Shown one piece after another: positions 44,062 to 51,463 of a stretch of 64,000 nucleotides of DNA. The translations under genes and the position numbers were made by a program. Source of the DNA: Planctomycetota bacterium (GTDB lineage Bacteria > Planctomycetota > UBA8742 > UBA2392); NCBI GenBank assembly GCA_016722065.1, contig JADKGX010000002.1, forward strand, positions 806,001 to 870,000, in the 5' to 3' direction. The stretch's first letter is position 1. Every line of letters begins with the position of its first letter. The notes beneath the pieces are model-generated. The model had not been told where the DNA came from. It saw only the letters and a program-made list of their open reading frames with translations, and searched no databases.

Positions 44062-46005
44062 ATGTTTACTCCTCGTAGCGCAGTATTTACCGGCTTGATT
44101 GTTGCGGCATTGACGTTGTTTGCAGCGCCCCTGACTGTGGAGGCGCAGCGGTCAACCCGTGGCCAATCCGGCGGTTCTTCGGGCGGGTCCTCCGGTAGTT
44201 CGCGCGGATCCTCGGGCGGTTCTGTGGCACCTTCACGGGGTTCCTCGGGCGGTTCTTCCGGCGGCTCGGTGGCACCATCGCGCGGGTCCAGCGCGCCCAG
44301 CACTCCGCGCATCTCCGGCAGTTCGCGCCAGGCACCGGCACCATCACGCAGCAGCAGCCCCGCGCCGGCTCCGCGCGCTTCTTCGCAGCCTTCGCGGTCG
44401 TCTTCACCGGCGCCTGCACCCGCACCTTCAAGCCGTTCAACGGCACCCTCTCGGGGCAGTTCTTCGGCGCCTTCTTCCTCAGGCAACACGCGCAGTTCGT
44501 CGCGCGGCAACAGCCGGGCGGAAAGTGAACCCGCGCCGCGCAGCACCTATCGCTCCGAGGGCACAGTGCCGCGCACGGCCTCTGGTGTTCCGACGGTAGA
44601 ACCAGAACGCACCACACGTTCGAGCAACAGCAGCAGCAATGCGCGTTCGACGGCGCCTGCGATCAGCCGTGCCGACAACGTCAGCCGCACTGCAACGCGC
44701 GAATCCGACAGCAACCGTGGCGCAAGCACGTTTACTGGCAATCGCGCAGCAACCAGCACCGCGGATTCGACACGCGGCACAACCCGCAGTGCCGTGGCTG
44801 GGCCAAGCACGTTCACCCAGCGCAGCACATTGCAAAGCTTTGGCGGCGCAACCGGCGCTTCAACCTTCCGGGGCGATTCCACCAGGCCGCAAGTGGCTTT
44901 GGCCGGGCCGACACCGGGCTATACGCCGCACAGCTACTACTACCCGCAAAGCTACTATTACCCGCAGTACTACAACGGTTATCCGTGCACCTATGGCTAC
45001 GGCCCCTACTATCGCCCGACGTCTTACTGGGGCTTCAGTTGGGGTTGGGGTGGCGGCTTCAGCATCAGCTTTGGCAGCGGCTGGTATGGCGGCTGGAACC
45101 ATGGCTGGGGCAGCGGCGTTTACTTTGGCGCCTTTGCCACGGCCTATCTGGTTGGCCACGCTTGGCACATTCTGCCCTACCAGGGTTCGTGGGGATACTA
45201 CGGCGGCTCGAACTGCTACTGGATCCCGCATTCCCATTGGGGCCACAACAGCAGCTTCTGGTACGACGGCAACTATTGCCGCGTGAACCAGCCCTACTGG
45301 TACAGCTATTCACGCTGGTACGACTACCGGCCCTATGGCTACGGCTATAGCACGTTGGTCTACGACAACCTTTACGATGAAGGCTACGACGACGGTTATG
45401 ATCGCGGCTACAACCGTGGCTACAACAATGGTGCCGAGGAAGCATCGGGCCTCAAGGACGACCGCCGCCGCGACAACATTGGCGGCACCGCCCGTCCGCG
45501 TGTGCCCGACAACAGCGCCGACCGCGCCAAGGGCAGTGCCGTGGTGGAGTACCGCCGCGAAATGAAGCGCGGGGCCGATGCCTTGGGCCAGGCCGATTTT
45601 GTGGCTGCTACCAAGGCCTTCAAAGAAGCCGCAATCCTGGACCCCGAAAGCGCCGACGCCCGCTACATGCTTAGCGTTAGCGCCCTGGCCGAAGGCAAGT
45701 ACGCGTTCTCGGCCTTTGCCCTGCGCCGCGCGATGTCCCTGGACCCGGAAGGCAGCAATCTGGACCTGGTGCGCATGTTTGGCACGCCTGAAGCGGTAAA
45801 AGCCCAGCGCGACCGCCTGCAGGCGGACATACAGAAGTCGCCCGACGACGAAGACCTGCTGTTGTTGAAGGGCTTTGCCGCCCTGCGCAGCGGCGATGCG
45901 CGCACCGCGGCCGAGGCCCTGGACAAGCTGGTAGGCCTGAACCCGCAAGACAAAGCTGCGTCCAAGTTGCACAAGGAAGCACTCGAGCGCCTGGAAAACG
46001 AGTAA
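44062..46005 (+). CDS. Exported low-complexity protein: Ser/Gly-rich, Tyr/Trp-rich, then TPR
   Basis: This 647-residue exported protein has four parts. A signal peptide (about 1-30, ending VEAQ) is followed by about 230 residues made almost only of Ser, Gly, Ala, Pro, Arg and Thr (SGGSSGGSS, APSRGSS and similar units). Residues about 286-453 are extremely rich in Tyr, Gly and Trp (SYYYPQSYYYPQYY, WGFSWGWGGG, DDGYDRGYNRGYNNG), with several His and Cys. The last 150 residues form TPR-like helices (FKEAAILDPESADARYML). The architecture suggests a surface or matrix protein with an aromatic assembly domain and a helical interaction domain. The start is fixed by GGAGG six bases upstream. A strong terminator follows. 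Confidence 0.8.
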   Translation: MFTPRSAVFTGLIVAALTLFAAPLTVEAQRSTRGQSGGSSGGSSGSSRGSSGGSVAPSRGSSGGSSGGSVAPSRGSSAPSTPRISGSSRQAPAPSRSSSPAPAPRASSQPSRSSSPAPAPAPSSRSTAPSRGSSSAPSSSGNTRSSSRGNSRAESEPAPRSTYRSEGTVPRTASGVPTVEPERTTRSSNSSSNARSTAPAISRADNVSRTATRESDSNRGASTFTGNRAATSTADSTRGTTRSAVAGPSTFTQRSTLQSFGGATGASTFRGDSTRPQVALAGPTPGYTPHSYYYPQSYYYPQYYNGYPCTYGYGPYYRPTSYWGFSWGWGGGFSISFGSGWYGGWNHGWGSGVYFGAFATAYLVGHAWHILPYQGSWGYYGGSNCYWIPHSHWGHNSSFWYDGNYCRVNQPYWYSYSRWYDYRPYGYGYSTLVYDNLYDEGYDDGYDRGYNRGYNNGAEEASGLKDDRRRDNIGGTARPRVPDNSADRAKGSAVVEYRREMKRGADALGQADFVAATKAFKEAAILDPESADARYMLSVSALAEGKYAFSAFALRRAMSLDPEGSNLDLVRMFGTPEAVKAQRDRLQADIQKSPDDEDLLLLKGFAALRSGDARTAAEALDKLVGLNPQDKAASKLHKEALERLENE

Positions 46006-46024
46006 CGCCACAATCCGCACCAAG

Positions 46025-46053
46025 CGGCCCGCCCCCGTGGCGGGCCGTTTTTT
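46025..46053 (+). terminator. Rho-independent terminator
   Basis: CGGCCCGCC and GGCGGGCCG form a perfect nine-base stem around a CCCGT loop, followed by TTTTTT. It lies 20 bases after the stop codon of the exported low-complexity protein. Confidence 0.9.
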
Positions 46054-46150
46054 GTGGCACAGGGTTCATCGGGGCCTGGCAGACCCCGCGGTCGGCGCAG
46101 ATTCTTCTGGCGGCGCTTGTTTGCATGCCGACTTGTGGCACACTTCAGAC

Positions 46151-46666
46151 ATGGCAAAGCTGGTTTCCTTTGACGCGGCTTCAAGTTTTGAACTGACGCC
46201 GTTGCATGCCTCGCGCGCCGCCGGCGACATTGCCGACGACGACGCCGTGCTGTGCCGCGTACAATTTGAAGCCTATGGCGAACCCGTCGAAGGCCGCATC
46301 CAGCTTACGCGCGGCGGCATCGCGCGGCTGTTGCAGCGCCTGCGCATGTTCTGCGAAAAGCGCAGCGGCATGCTGCAGCTGCGCGATGAAACCCAAAGCC
46401 TGGAGTTAAGCCTGGCGGCCAAACGCTCGCGCTGGACGGAAAAGATCCGGGTAACCGGCCTGGCTGGCGTGCCCCAGGCGGCGCAGCCCGAAGTAGCAGA
46501 CGAACTTCGCGCCGGTGTGGGCATTCTGCTGCGCCAGGATAACGGCACCGCAAGCGTGGAACATCGCGGCGGCCTGGTTGCGAAGTTCGAAGACCTGCTG
46601 CGCTTTGCACGCGAACTGGAAGCCGAAGCCAGTGGCGCCATTGAGCCCACCGGAAGCAGCGCATGA
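46151..46666 (+). CDS. Soluble protein of unknown function
   Basis: I do not recognise this 171-residue protein. It is a mixed alpha/beta domain with alternating strands (VLCRVQFEAYGEPVEGRIQL, SLELSLAAKRSRWTEKIRV) and a C-terminal helix (KFEDLLRFARELEAEA), without signal peptide or membrane helix. The ATG at 46151 is preceded by CACACT ending six bases upstream, a weak version of the leaderless -10 arrangement. It overlaps the next gene by four bases (ATGA), so the two proteins are made together and may work together. Confidence 0.7.
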   Translation: MAKLVSFDAASSFELTPLHASRAAGDIADDDAVLCRVQFEAYGEPVEGRIQLTRGGIARLLQRLRMFCEKRSGMLQLRDETQSLELSLAAKRSRWTEKIRVTGLAGVPQAAQPEVADELRAGVGILLRQDNGTASVEHRGGLVAKFEDLLRFARELEAEASGAIEPTGSSA

Positions 46667-47115
46667 CCAGCAAAGGCGAGGCCGCCCGCGACCCGGCCGA
46701 AGAATCCAACGTGCAATGGGTGGCCCGCGACGCCCGCACATGGGTCACGCTGGCAACCATGCCGGATCAACTTACCGCCCGCATGTTTGTCACCATGCTG
46801 GAAGCCAACGAGCTGGAAGGCCGCGTAGGCACCCAGGCCGGCGACTTCGTGGTCGAAGTGCCACTCGAACAGCGCGACCAGGCGTTGGGCCTGTACCACC
46901 CCACCGACAGCAGCATTGCCCCACCGCTGGAAGAAGCCCGTCAAAAAACCGGCATCCATACCGGCCATCGCATCCGTCAAGAAATGGCCACCAGGGCCGT
47001 AAACCGCACCGAAGCCGGCGCATCGGCCAAGCGCAAGGGCTGGCTGCTGTGGGCTGTGTTGCTTGCGCTGCTGGGCACATTACTGGTGCTGGCGCTTCTG
47101 AGTCGCGGCGCCTGA
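46663..47115 (+). CDS. DUF2007-like protein with C-terminal membrane anchor
   Basis: This 150-residue protein contains a small ferredoxin-like domain (about 25-85: WVTLATMPDQLTARMFVTMLEANELEGRV then DFVVEVPLEQRDQALGLY) matching the DUF2007 group, proposed elsewhere to be signal-transducing or PII-like. A basic linker follows and one membrane helix at the C-terminus (WLLWAVLLALLGTLLVLALL), so the domain faces the cytoplasm as a tail-anchored protein. It overlaps the preceding gene by four bases. The Mrp operon promoter lies about 60 bases downstream. Confidence 0.75.
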   Translation: MTSKGEAARDPAEESNVQWVARDARTWVTLATMPDQLTARMFVTMLEANELEGRVGTQAGDFVVEVPLEQRDQALGLYHPTDSSIAPPLEEARQKTGIHTGHRIRQEMATRAVNRTEAGASAKRKGWLLWAVLLALLGTLLVLALLSRGA

Positions 47116-47173
47116 CCCTGTCACTGCGCGGCCACAGGATTGCCACAAGCGCTTGCGGGCCTTCGGCTTGTAT

Positions 47174-47202
47174 TTGACACGCCCCACGGGCGTGGCGATA
47201 CT
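47174..47202 (+). promoter_or_regulatory. Near-consensus sigma-70 promoter of the Mrp operon
   Basis: TTGACA (47174-47179) and GATACT (47197-47202) are separated by exactly 17 bases. Transcription would start about 47209, leaving a leader of about 42 bases before the GTG at 47251. It is the best -35/-10 pair seen in the window. Confidence 0.75.
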
Positions 47203-47250
47203 CCCGCGATCACAAACATCGGGCGGCCTTGGGCCGCAACGGGGGCTGCG

Positions 47251-47745
47251 GTGCTGCGGCATTTCCTGCTTTTTTGTGTGCTGCTGGGGTTCTGGGTGCT
47301 GCTATCGGGGCACTATGACCTCAATTCCGGCCAGGACCGCTACCTGTTTGGTTGCGGCGTGGCCAGCGCACTGTTGACCACGTTGCTTTCGGCGCGGGTA
47401 GGCTTTCTGTACGAAGAAGGCCGGCTGATTCGCATCTTCTTGCGCCAGCCGCCCTATCTGCTGTGGCTGTTGTGGCAGATTGTCTTGAGCAACTGGGACG
47501 TCGCCAAGCGCGTCTGGAGCCCGACTTTGAACATCGACCCCAAGCTGGTGCGCACGCCCTACCGCATGAAATCTGAACTGTGCACGGCGATTTTTGCCAA
47601 CAGCATCACCCTGACACCCGGCACGGTTACGGTGTTGATTGACACCGAAAAACGCGAGTTTCTGGTGCACGCGCTGGCCGATTCCACGGCCGCCGGGCTT
47701 GCCGATATGCACGATCGCGTCAAGAAGCTGGAGGGTGAAGATTGA
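47251..47745 (+). CDS. mrpE: Mrp-type antiporter subunit E
   Basis: MrpE (MnhE) is a membrane subunit needed for assembly and activity of Mrp cation/proton antiporters. This 164-residue protein has the usual two N-terminal hydrophobic helices (FLLFCVLLGFWVLLSG, YLLWLLWQIVLSNWDVAKRV) and the soluble end with SITLTPGTVTVLID and FLVHAL, both MnhE hallmarks. I chose the GTG at 47251: it lies after the promoter and is preceded by a GGGGGC purine run. Any start before 47209 would precede transcription. It is the first gene of a ten-gene operon and overlaps mrpF by one base. Confidence 0.9.
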   Translation: MLRHFLLFCVLLGFWVLLSGHYDLNSGQDRYLFGCGVASALLTTLLSARVGFLYEEGRLIRIFLRQPPYLLWLLWQIVLSNWDVAKRVWSPTLNIDPKLVRTPYRMKSELCTAIFANSITLTPGTVTVLIDTEKREFLVHALADSTAAGLADMHDRVKKLEGED

Positions 47746-48053
47746 TGTTTGCCCTGCTGGCCGAACTTGCACGCCCCAACGCATTTGGCACCGACGCGCC
47801 CACGCTGGCTGCAACTATCGTGCTGCTGGTCAGCGTGTTTCTGTTGCTGATTCGCGCCATCAAAGGCCCCACGGCCTATGACCGCATTCTGGCCATGAAC
47901 GTGATCGGCACAAAGGCCGTGTTGATTGTGTGCCTGATTGGCTTTGTGACGCAGCGGCCGGATTTTATCGACATTGCCCTGGTGTACGGGATCCTGAACT
48001 TCCTTTCGACGATTGCGATTCTCAAGTTCGTGCGGCACAAAAGGCTGGGCTGA
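47745..48053 (+). CDS. mrpF: Mrp-type antiporter subunit F
   Basis: MrpF (MnhF/PhaF) is a small three-helix subunit of Mrp antiporters. This 102-residue protein has the typical RAIKGPTAYDRILAMNVIGTKAVL segment between helices 1 and 2 and ends in a short helix (FLSTIAILKFV) with a basic tail. The ATG at 47745 overlaps the mrpE stop codon (TGATG) and GAGGGTGAA lies just upstream. Only one base separates its stop from the spacer before mrpG. Confidence 0.93.
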   Translation: MFALLAELARPNAFGTDAPTLAATIVLLVSVFLLLIRAIKGPTAYDRILAMNVIGTKAVLIVCLIGFVTQRPDFIDIALVYGILNFLSTIAILKFVRHKRLG

Positions 48054-48054
48054 C

Positions 48055-48384
48055 ATGCAACTGGCGCTGGATATCGCGGTGATTCTACTGCTGGCCCTAG
48101 GCAGCTTTTTCTCGCTGACCTGCGCCGTGGGCGTGCTGCGCTTTCCGGATTTCTTTTCGCGTCTACACCCGGCGGGCAAGAACGACACCGCCTGCGTGTT
48201 GCTGTTTGGCGCCGCCATGGTTCTGGAATCGCTGCGCTATGACTACGGCTATCTGGTCTGGGGCCGCCTGCTGCTGCTGGTGCTGTTTGCCATGTTTTCC
48301 AGCCCGATTGCCTGCCACGCCATCACCCAGGCGGCCTACCTGGATGGACTCAAGCCCTGGCAGAAAAAGGACGCCAAGCCATGA
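48055..48384 (+). CDS. mrpG: Mrp-type antiporter subunit G
   Basis: MrpG (MnhG/PhaG) is the second small membrane subunit. The 109 residues form three helices with the family block LTCAVGVLRFPDFFSRLHPAGKNDT between helices 1 and 2. The C-terminal end reads SSPIACHAITQAAYLDGLKPW, as is common in MnhG proteins. It overlaps the next gene by four bases (ATGA). Confidence 0.93.
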   Translation: MQLALDIAVILLLALGSFFSLTCAVGVLRFPDFFSRLHPAGKNDTACVLLFGAAMVLESLRYDYGYLVWGRLLLLVLFAMFSSPIACHAITQAAYLDGLKPWQKKDAKP

Positions 48385-49076
48385 GCGGCATCCTGGTGCT
48401 GGATATCGTCCTGCTGGCGCTGATCCTGATCACCGCCGTTGCTACCGTTGAGGTGCGCAGCCTTTATTCGGCAGTCATGCTTTCCAGCATCTACAGCCTG
48501 CTGATGGCGTGTTTCTGGGTCGCCATGGACGCCGTGGACGTGGCCTACACCGAAGCGGCCGTAGGCGCGGGCATCAGCACCATTTTGCTGATCGGAACAC
48601 TTGTGCTTACCGGCAGCGTCGAAACCGTACGCAAGGCCGTAAGCTGGCCTGCGCTGGCTATCTGCGCAGCAGCGGGCGGCTTTCTGATCTTCGGTACGCT
48701 GGACATGCCGCGCTATGGCGACCGCGACGCGCCGGCCAACCGCCACCCGATCTATGAGGGCTACACCACACAGAACGTGCCCAAGGCCGACGGCAAAAGC
48801 GCGCAAGACGTCAAGCGCTTTGAAGAAGAACAGGCAGCCATTGCCCAGCAGCAAGCCGGCAAACATCCCGGCGAGCCCGCTGCCGAACACGCCCACGGGG
48901 CCGAACACACGGACTTCTTTCATGGTCATGTGCCCAACCAGGTCACCAGCATCATCGTTGCCTACCGTGGCTATGACACGATGTTCGAGACAGCCGTGAT
49001 TCTAACGGCGGGCATGAGCCTGATTCTGCTGCTGCGCGGCCGGCGCGGTAACCCGCAGCGGGGAGGCCTGCTTTGA
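48381..49076 (+). CDS. MrpA-tail/MbhD-like membrane subunit (DUF4040) with His-rich insert
   Basis: This 231-residue membrane protein matches the separate MrpA C-terminal piece known as DUF4040 or MbhD/MbhE. The first three helices (LVLDIVLLALILITAVATVEVRSLYSAVMLSS, then DVAYTEAAVGAGISTILLIG) correspond to MbhD. After helix 4 comes a hydrophilic loop of about 80 residues rich in Glu, Gln and His (AEHAHGAEH, FFHGHVPNQ), and two more helices (TSIIVAYRGYDTMFET, MSLILLL) that match MbhE/MrpA-end segments. The loop is unusual for the family and could bind metal. It replaces part of a normal MrpA, which this operon lacks. Confidence 0.82.
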   Translation: MSGILVLDIVLLALILITAVATVEVRSLYSAVMLSSIYSLLMACFWVAMDAVDVAYTEAAVGAGISTILLIGTLVLTGSVETVRKAVSWPALAICAAAGGFLIFGTLDMPRYGDRDAPANRHPIYEGYTTQNVPKADGKSAQDVKRFEEEQAAIAQQQAGKHPGEPAAEHAHGAEHTDFFHGHVPNQVTSIIVAYRGYDTMFETAVILTAGMSLILLLRGRRGNPQRGGLL

Positions 49077-49558
49077 AAGACAACGTGCTGATGCGCGTGG
49101 CGGCCCGCTGGAACATTCCGTTCATGGTGATGTTTGCGCTGTATACGCAAGTACACGGCGAACTTGGCCCCGGTGGCGGCTTTCAAGCCGGCGTGATCAT
49201 TGCCGCCGCGTTCATTCTGTACGGCATGGTGTTTGGCGCCGCCGAGATGCGCCGGATTGTGCCGCGCAAAGTCACCGACATTGCGGCCGTGCTCGGCGTG
49301 CTGATCTATGCCGGCACCGGCGTGTATGCGTTGTTGAACGGTTACCAGTTCATGGACCACGTGGCGTTGATGCCATCCAACCCCGGTGCAGCCGAGCCCT
49401 GGGGCATGACCAGCGTCGAATACGGCGTGGGCATAACCGTTTCCGCCGTGATGATCACGATTTTCAACGAAATCACGGAAGGCACCGACGAGCCGCGACT
49501 TGGCGGCGACACCGAGATCGTGCCCGCGCCGCAAGAGAACAAAACGGAGATCGGCTAA
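49073..49558 (+). CDS. mrpB: Mrp-type antiporter subunit B
   Basis: This 161-residue protein matches MnhB/MrpB: four helices with the hallmark LYTQVHGELGPGGGFQAGVIIAAAF in helix 2 and VEYGVGITVSAVMITIFNEI near the end. The start is a TTG at 49073 that overlaps the previous stop codon, supported by GGGAGG six to seven bases upstream. A short acidic tail follows the last helix. In Mrp complexes MrpB sits beside MrpA and MrpC. Confidence 0.93.
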   Translation: MKDNVLMRVAARWNIPFMVMFALYTQVHGELGPGGGFQAGVIIAAAFILYGMVFGAAEMRRIVPRKVTDIAAVLGVLIYAGTGVYALLNGYQFMDHVALMPSNPGAAEPWGMTSVEYGVGITVSAVMITIFNEITEGTDEPRLGGDTEIVPAPQENKTEIG

Positions 49559-49930
49559 ATGCAGCTGGTCCTGGACTACTACAACTACTGGGTCTGCATC
49601 ATCCTGATGATGGTGGGCTTCTATGGCGTGATGGCCAAGACCAACCTGGTCAAGAAGGCCATTTCATTGGGGCTGTTCCAGACCGGCATTCTGGTCTTCT
49701 ACATAACGATCGGAAAGATTGAGGGCGGCACCGCCCCCGTCAACGTCGCCGCCAAGGGCGGTGAAGTGATCTACACCAACCCCTTGCCTCACGCATTGAT
49801 GCTGACCGCCATTGTAGTAGGCGTCGCCACACTGGCCGTGGCCATGGCCATTGTCGTGAACATTCGCCAGACCTATGGCACCGTCGATGAGCACGACATT
49901 CACCTCCTGGAACACGAGATGCCGGACTAA
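49559..49930 (+). CDS. mrpC: Mrp-type antiporter subunit C (NuoK-like)
   Basis: MrpC is the NuoK homologue of the complex. This 123-residue protein has three helices: NYWVCIILMMVGFYGVMAKTN, KAISLGLFQTGILVFYITIG and LPHALMLTAIVVGVATLAVAMAIVV. The PLPHALMLTAIVVG block is the MnhC/NuoK signature. Its ATG follows directly on the mrpB stop (TAAATG), so the pair is co-translated. Confidence 0.94.
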   Translation: MQLVLDYYNYWVCIILMMVGFYGVMAKTNLVKKAISLGLFQTGILVFYITIGKIEGGTAPVNVAAKGGEVIYTNPLPHALMLTAIVVGVATLAVAMAIVVNIRQTYGTVDEHDIHLLEHEMPD

Positions 49931-49933
49931 ACC

Positions 49934-51463
49934 TTGGACCTGATTACCCAGAACATTCCGGCTTTGATTGTCGTAACGCCCCTGGTGATGGGGCTGCTGA
50001 CCGGCATTTTTGGCCGCAAGGCCGCAGGCTGGTGGATGGCCATGGGTACCACCAGCGCCGTGCTGGCCATGGCCGTGCAGTTGCTGGTCAATGTGCTGAA
50101 CAGCGGCACGCTGCAGGTGACATACCAGATGGGCAACTGGCCTGCGCCCTTTGGCATTGTCTATGTAGTGGACCCGCTGAATGCCTCCGTGCTGACGGTA
50201 GTGGCGCTGATTGGTGCTGTCGTGACGCTGTTTGCACGCAAAAGCACACTCAATGAAGTACCCCAGGACCGCGCGCATTTCTTCTGGGCGATCTGGCAGT
50301 TCTGCATGGTTGGCCTGTTGGGCATCACCATTACGGGCGATGCCTTCAACCTGTACGTGCTGCTGGAAATCAGTTCCTTGAGCACATACACGCTGGTGGC
50401 CATGGGCAAGGGCCGCGACCGCCGCGCGTTGACGGCCGCCATCAACTACGTGGTGCTGGGCAGCATTGGCGCGTGTTTTTACCTGTTGGGCATTGCCTAC
50501 CTGTACATGGTCACGGGCAGCCTGAACATTGCCGACATTCACCACATTCTGACGACCAAGGTCTACCCCACCTGGGCCACAGACGCGCCGCTTTACCACA
50601 AGACAGTCGTAGCCGGTTTTGCCTTCATGGCTGTCGGGCTGTCTTTAAAGCTGGCGCTGTTTCCGTTGCACACCTGGCTGCCCAATGCCTACACCTACGC
50701 GCCATCGGCGGTGTCTGCGCTGCTGGCTTCTACGGCCACCAAGGTCGGGGCCTATGCGTTTATCCGCGTTCTGTATTCTTTGGTGGGCATTGACTTCGCC
50801 TTTTCCCACCTGCACACGGACCAGGTTCTGCTGGTTTGCGCGGGGCTGGCCATTGTTGTGGGCAGTGCCATGGCGATACGCCAGCAAAACGTAAAGAAGC
50901 TGCTGGCCTACAGCAGCATTGGACAGATTGGCTACATCTGCATGGGCTTTGCCCTGGCGAACCAGGATGGCTTGACGGCATCCGTGATTCACATTTTCAA
51001 CCATGCGCTGACCAAGGGCGGCATGTTCATGGCGCTGGGCTGTGTGGCCTATCGCGTTGGCGGCACGCGCCTGGAACACCTGCGCGGGCTGGGGCGCCAA
51101 ATGCCCTGGACCATGGCGGCATTCACCGCCGGTGGCATGGGTTTGATCGGCGTGCCTTTGACAGCGGGCTTTGTCAGCAAGTGGTACCTGGTTTCCGGGG
51201 CCATCGGTGCTGGCCAGGTTTTGTGGGCGGGTGTGGTGCTGGTCGGGTCGATCCTGGCGCTGATTTACACCTGGCGCTGCGTAGAGGCGATTTACTTCGG
51301 GCAGCGTGCAGAGGGCGCGCCCGTGGTGCGTGAGGCGCCCTTGACCATGCTGGTGCCTACGCTGTTGCTGGCTGGTGCCAGCGTCTACTTTGGCATCGAC
51401 ACGCGCACCACAACCGAAATCGCGGGCACGGCGGCGCGCTTTCTGCTGGGGGCAACACCATGA
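49934..51463 (+). CDS. mrpD: MrpD-like proton/cation antiporter subunit, first copy
   Basis: This 509-residue polytopic protein (about 14 helices) belongs to the MrpD/NuoM/NuoL family. The key channel residues are seen: Glu in NLYVLLEISSLSTYTL, Lys in SLKLALFPLHTWLPNAYTYAPS, Lys in STATKVGAY and Lys in HIFNHALTKGGMFMALG. It should be a working proton or cation channel. The start is a TTG at 49934, four bases after mrpC, with no strong ribosome binding site; translation may depend on coupling. It overlaps the second copy by four bases (ATGA). Confidence 0.93.
   Translation: MDLITQNIPALIVVTPLVMGLLTGIFGRKAAGWWMAMGTTSAVLAMAVQLLVNVLNSGTLQVTYQMGNWPAPFGIVYVVDPLNASVLTVVALIGAVVTLFARKSTLNEVPQDRAHFFWAIWQFCMVGLLGITITGDAFNLYVLLEISSLSTYTLVAMGKGRDRRALTAAINYVVLGSIGACFYLLGIAYLYMVTGSLNIADIHHILTTKVYPTWATDAPLYHKTVVAGFAFMAVGLSLKLALFPLHTWLPNAYTYAPSAVSALLASTATKVGAYAFIRVLYSLVGIDFAFSHLHTDQVLLVCAGLAIVVGSAMAIRQQNVKKLLAYSSIGQIGYICMGFALANQDGLTASVIHIFNHALTKGGMFMALGCVAYRVGGTRLEHLRGLGRQMPWTMAAFTAGGMGLIGVPLTAGFVSKWYLVSGAIGAGQVLWAGVVLVGSILALIYTWRCVEAIYFGQRAEGAPVVREAPLTMLVPTLLLAGASVYFGIDTRTTTEIAGTAARFLLGATP

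Noticed and set aside
44160..44480. Possible DNA tandem repeat in the Ser/Gly-rich segment
   Set aside because: The repetition follows the protein's Ser-Gly-Gly-Ser and Pro-Ser-Arg-Gly units with varied codons, so it is coding low complexity, not a separate DNA repeat or CRISPR.
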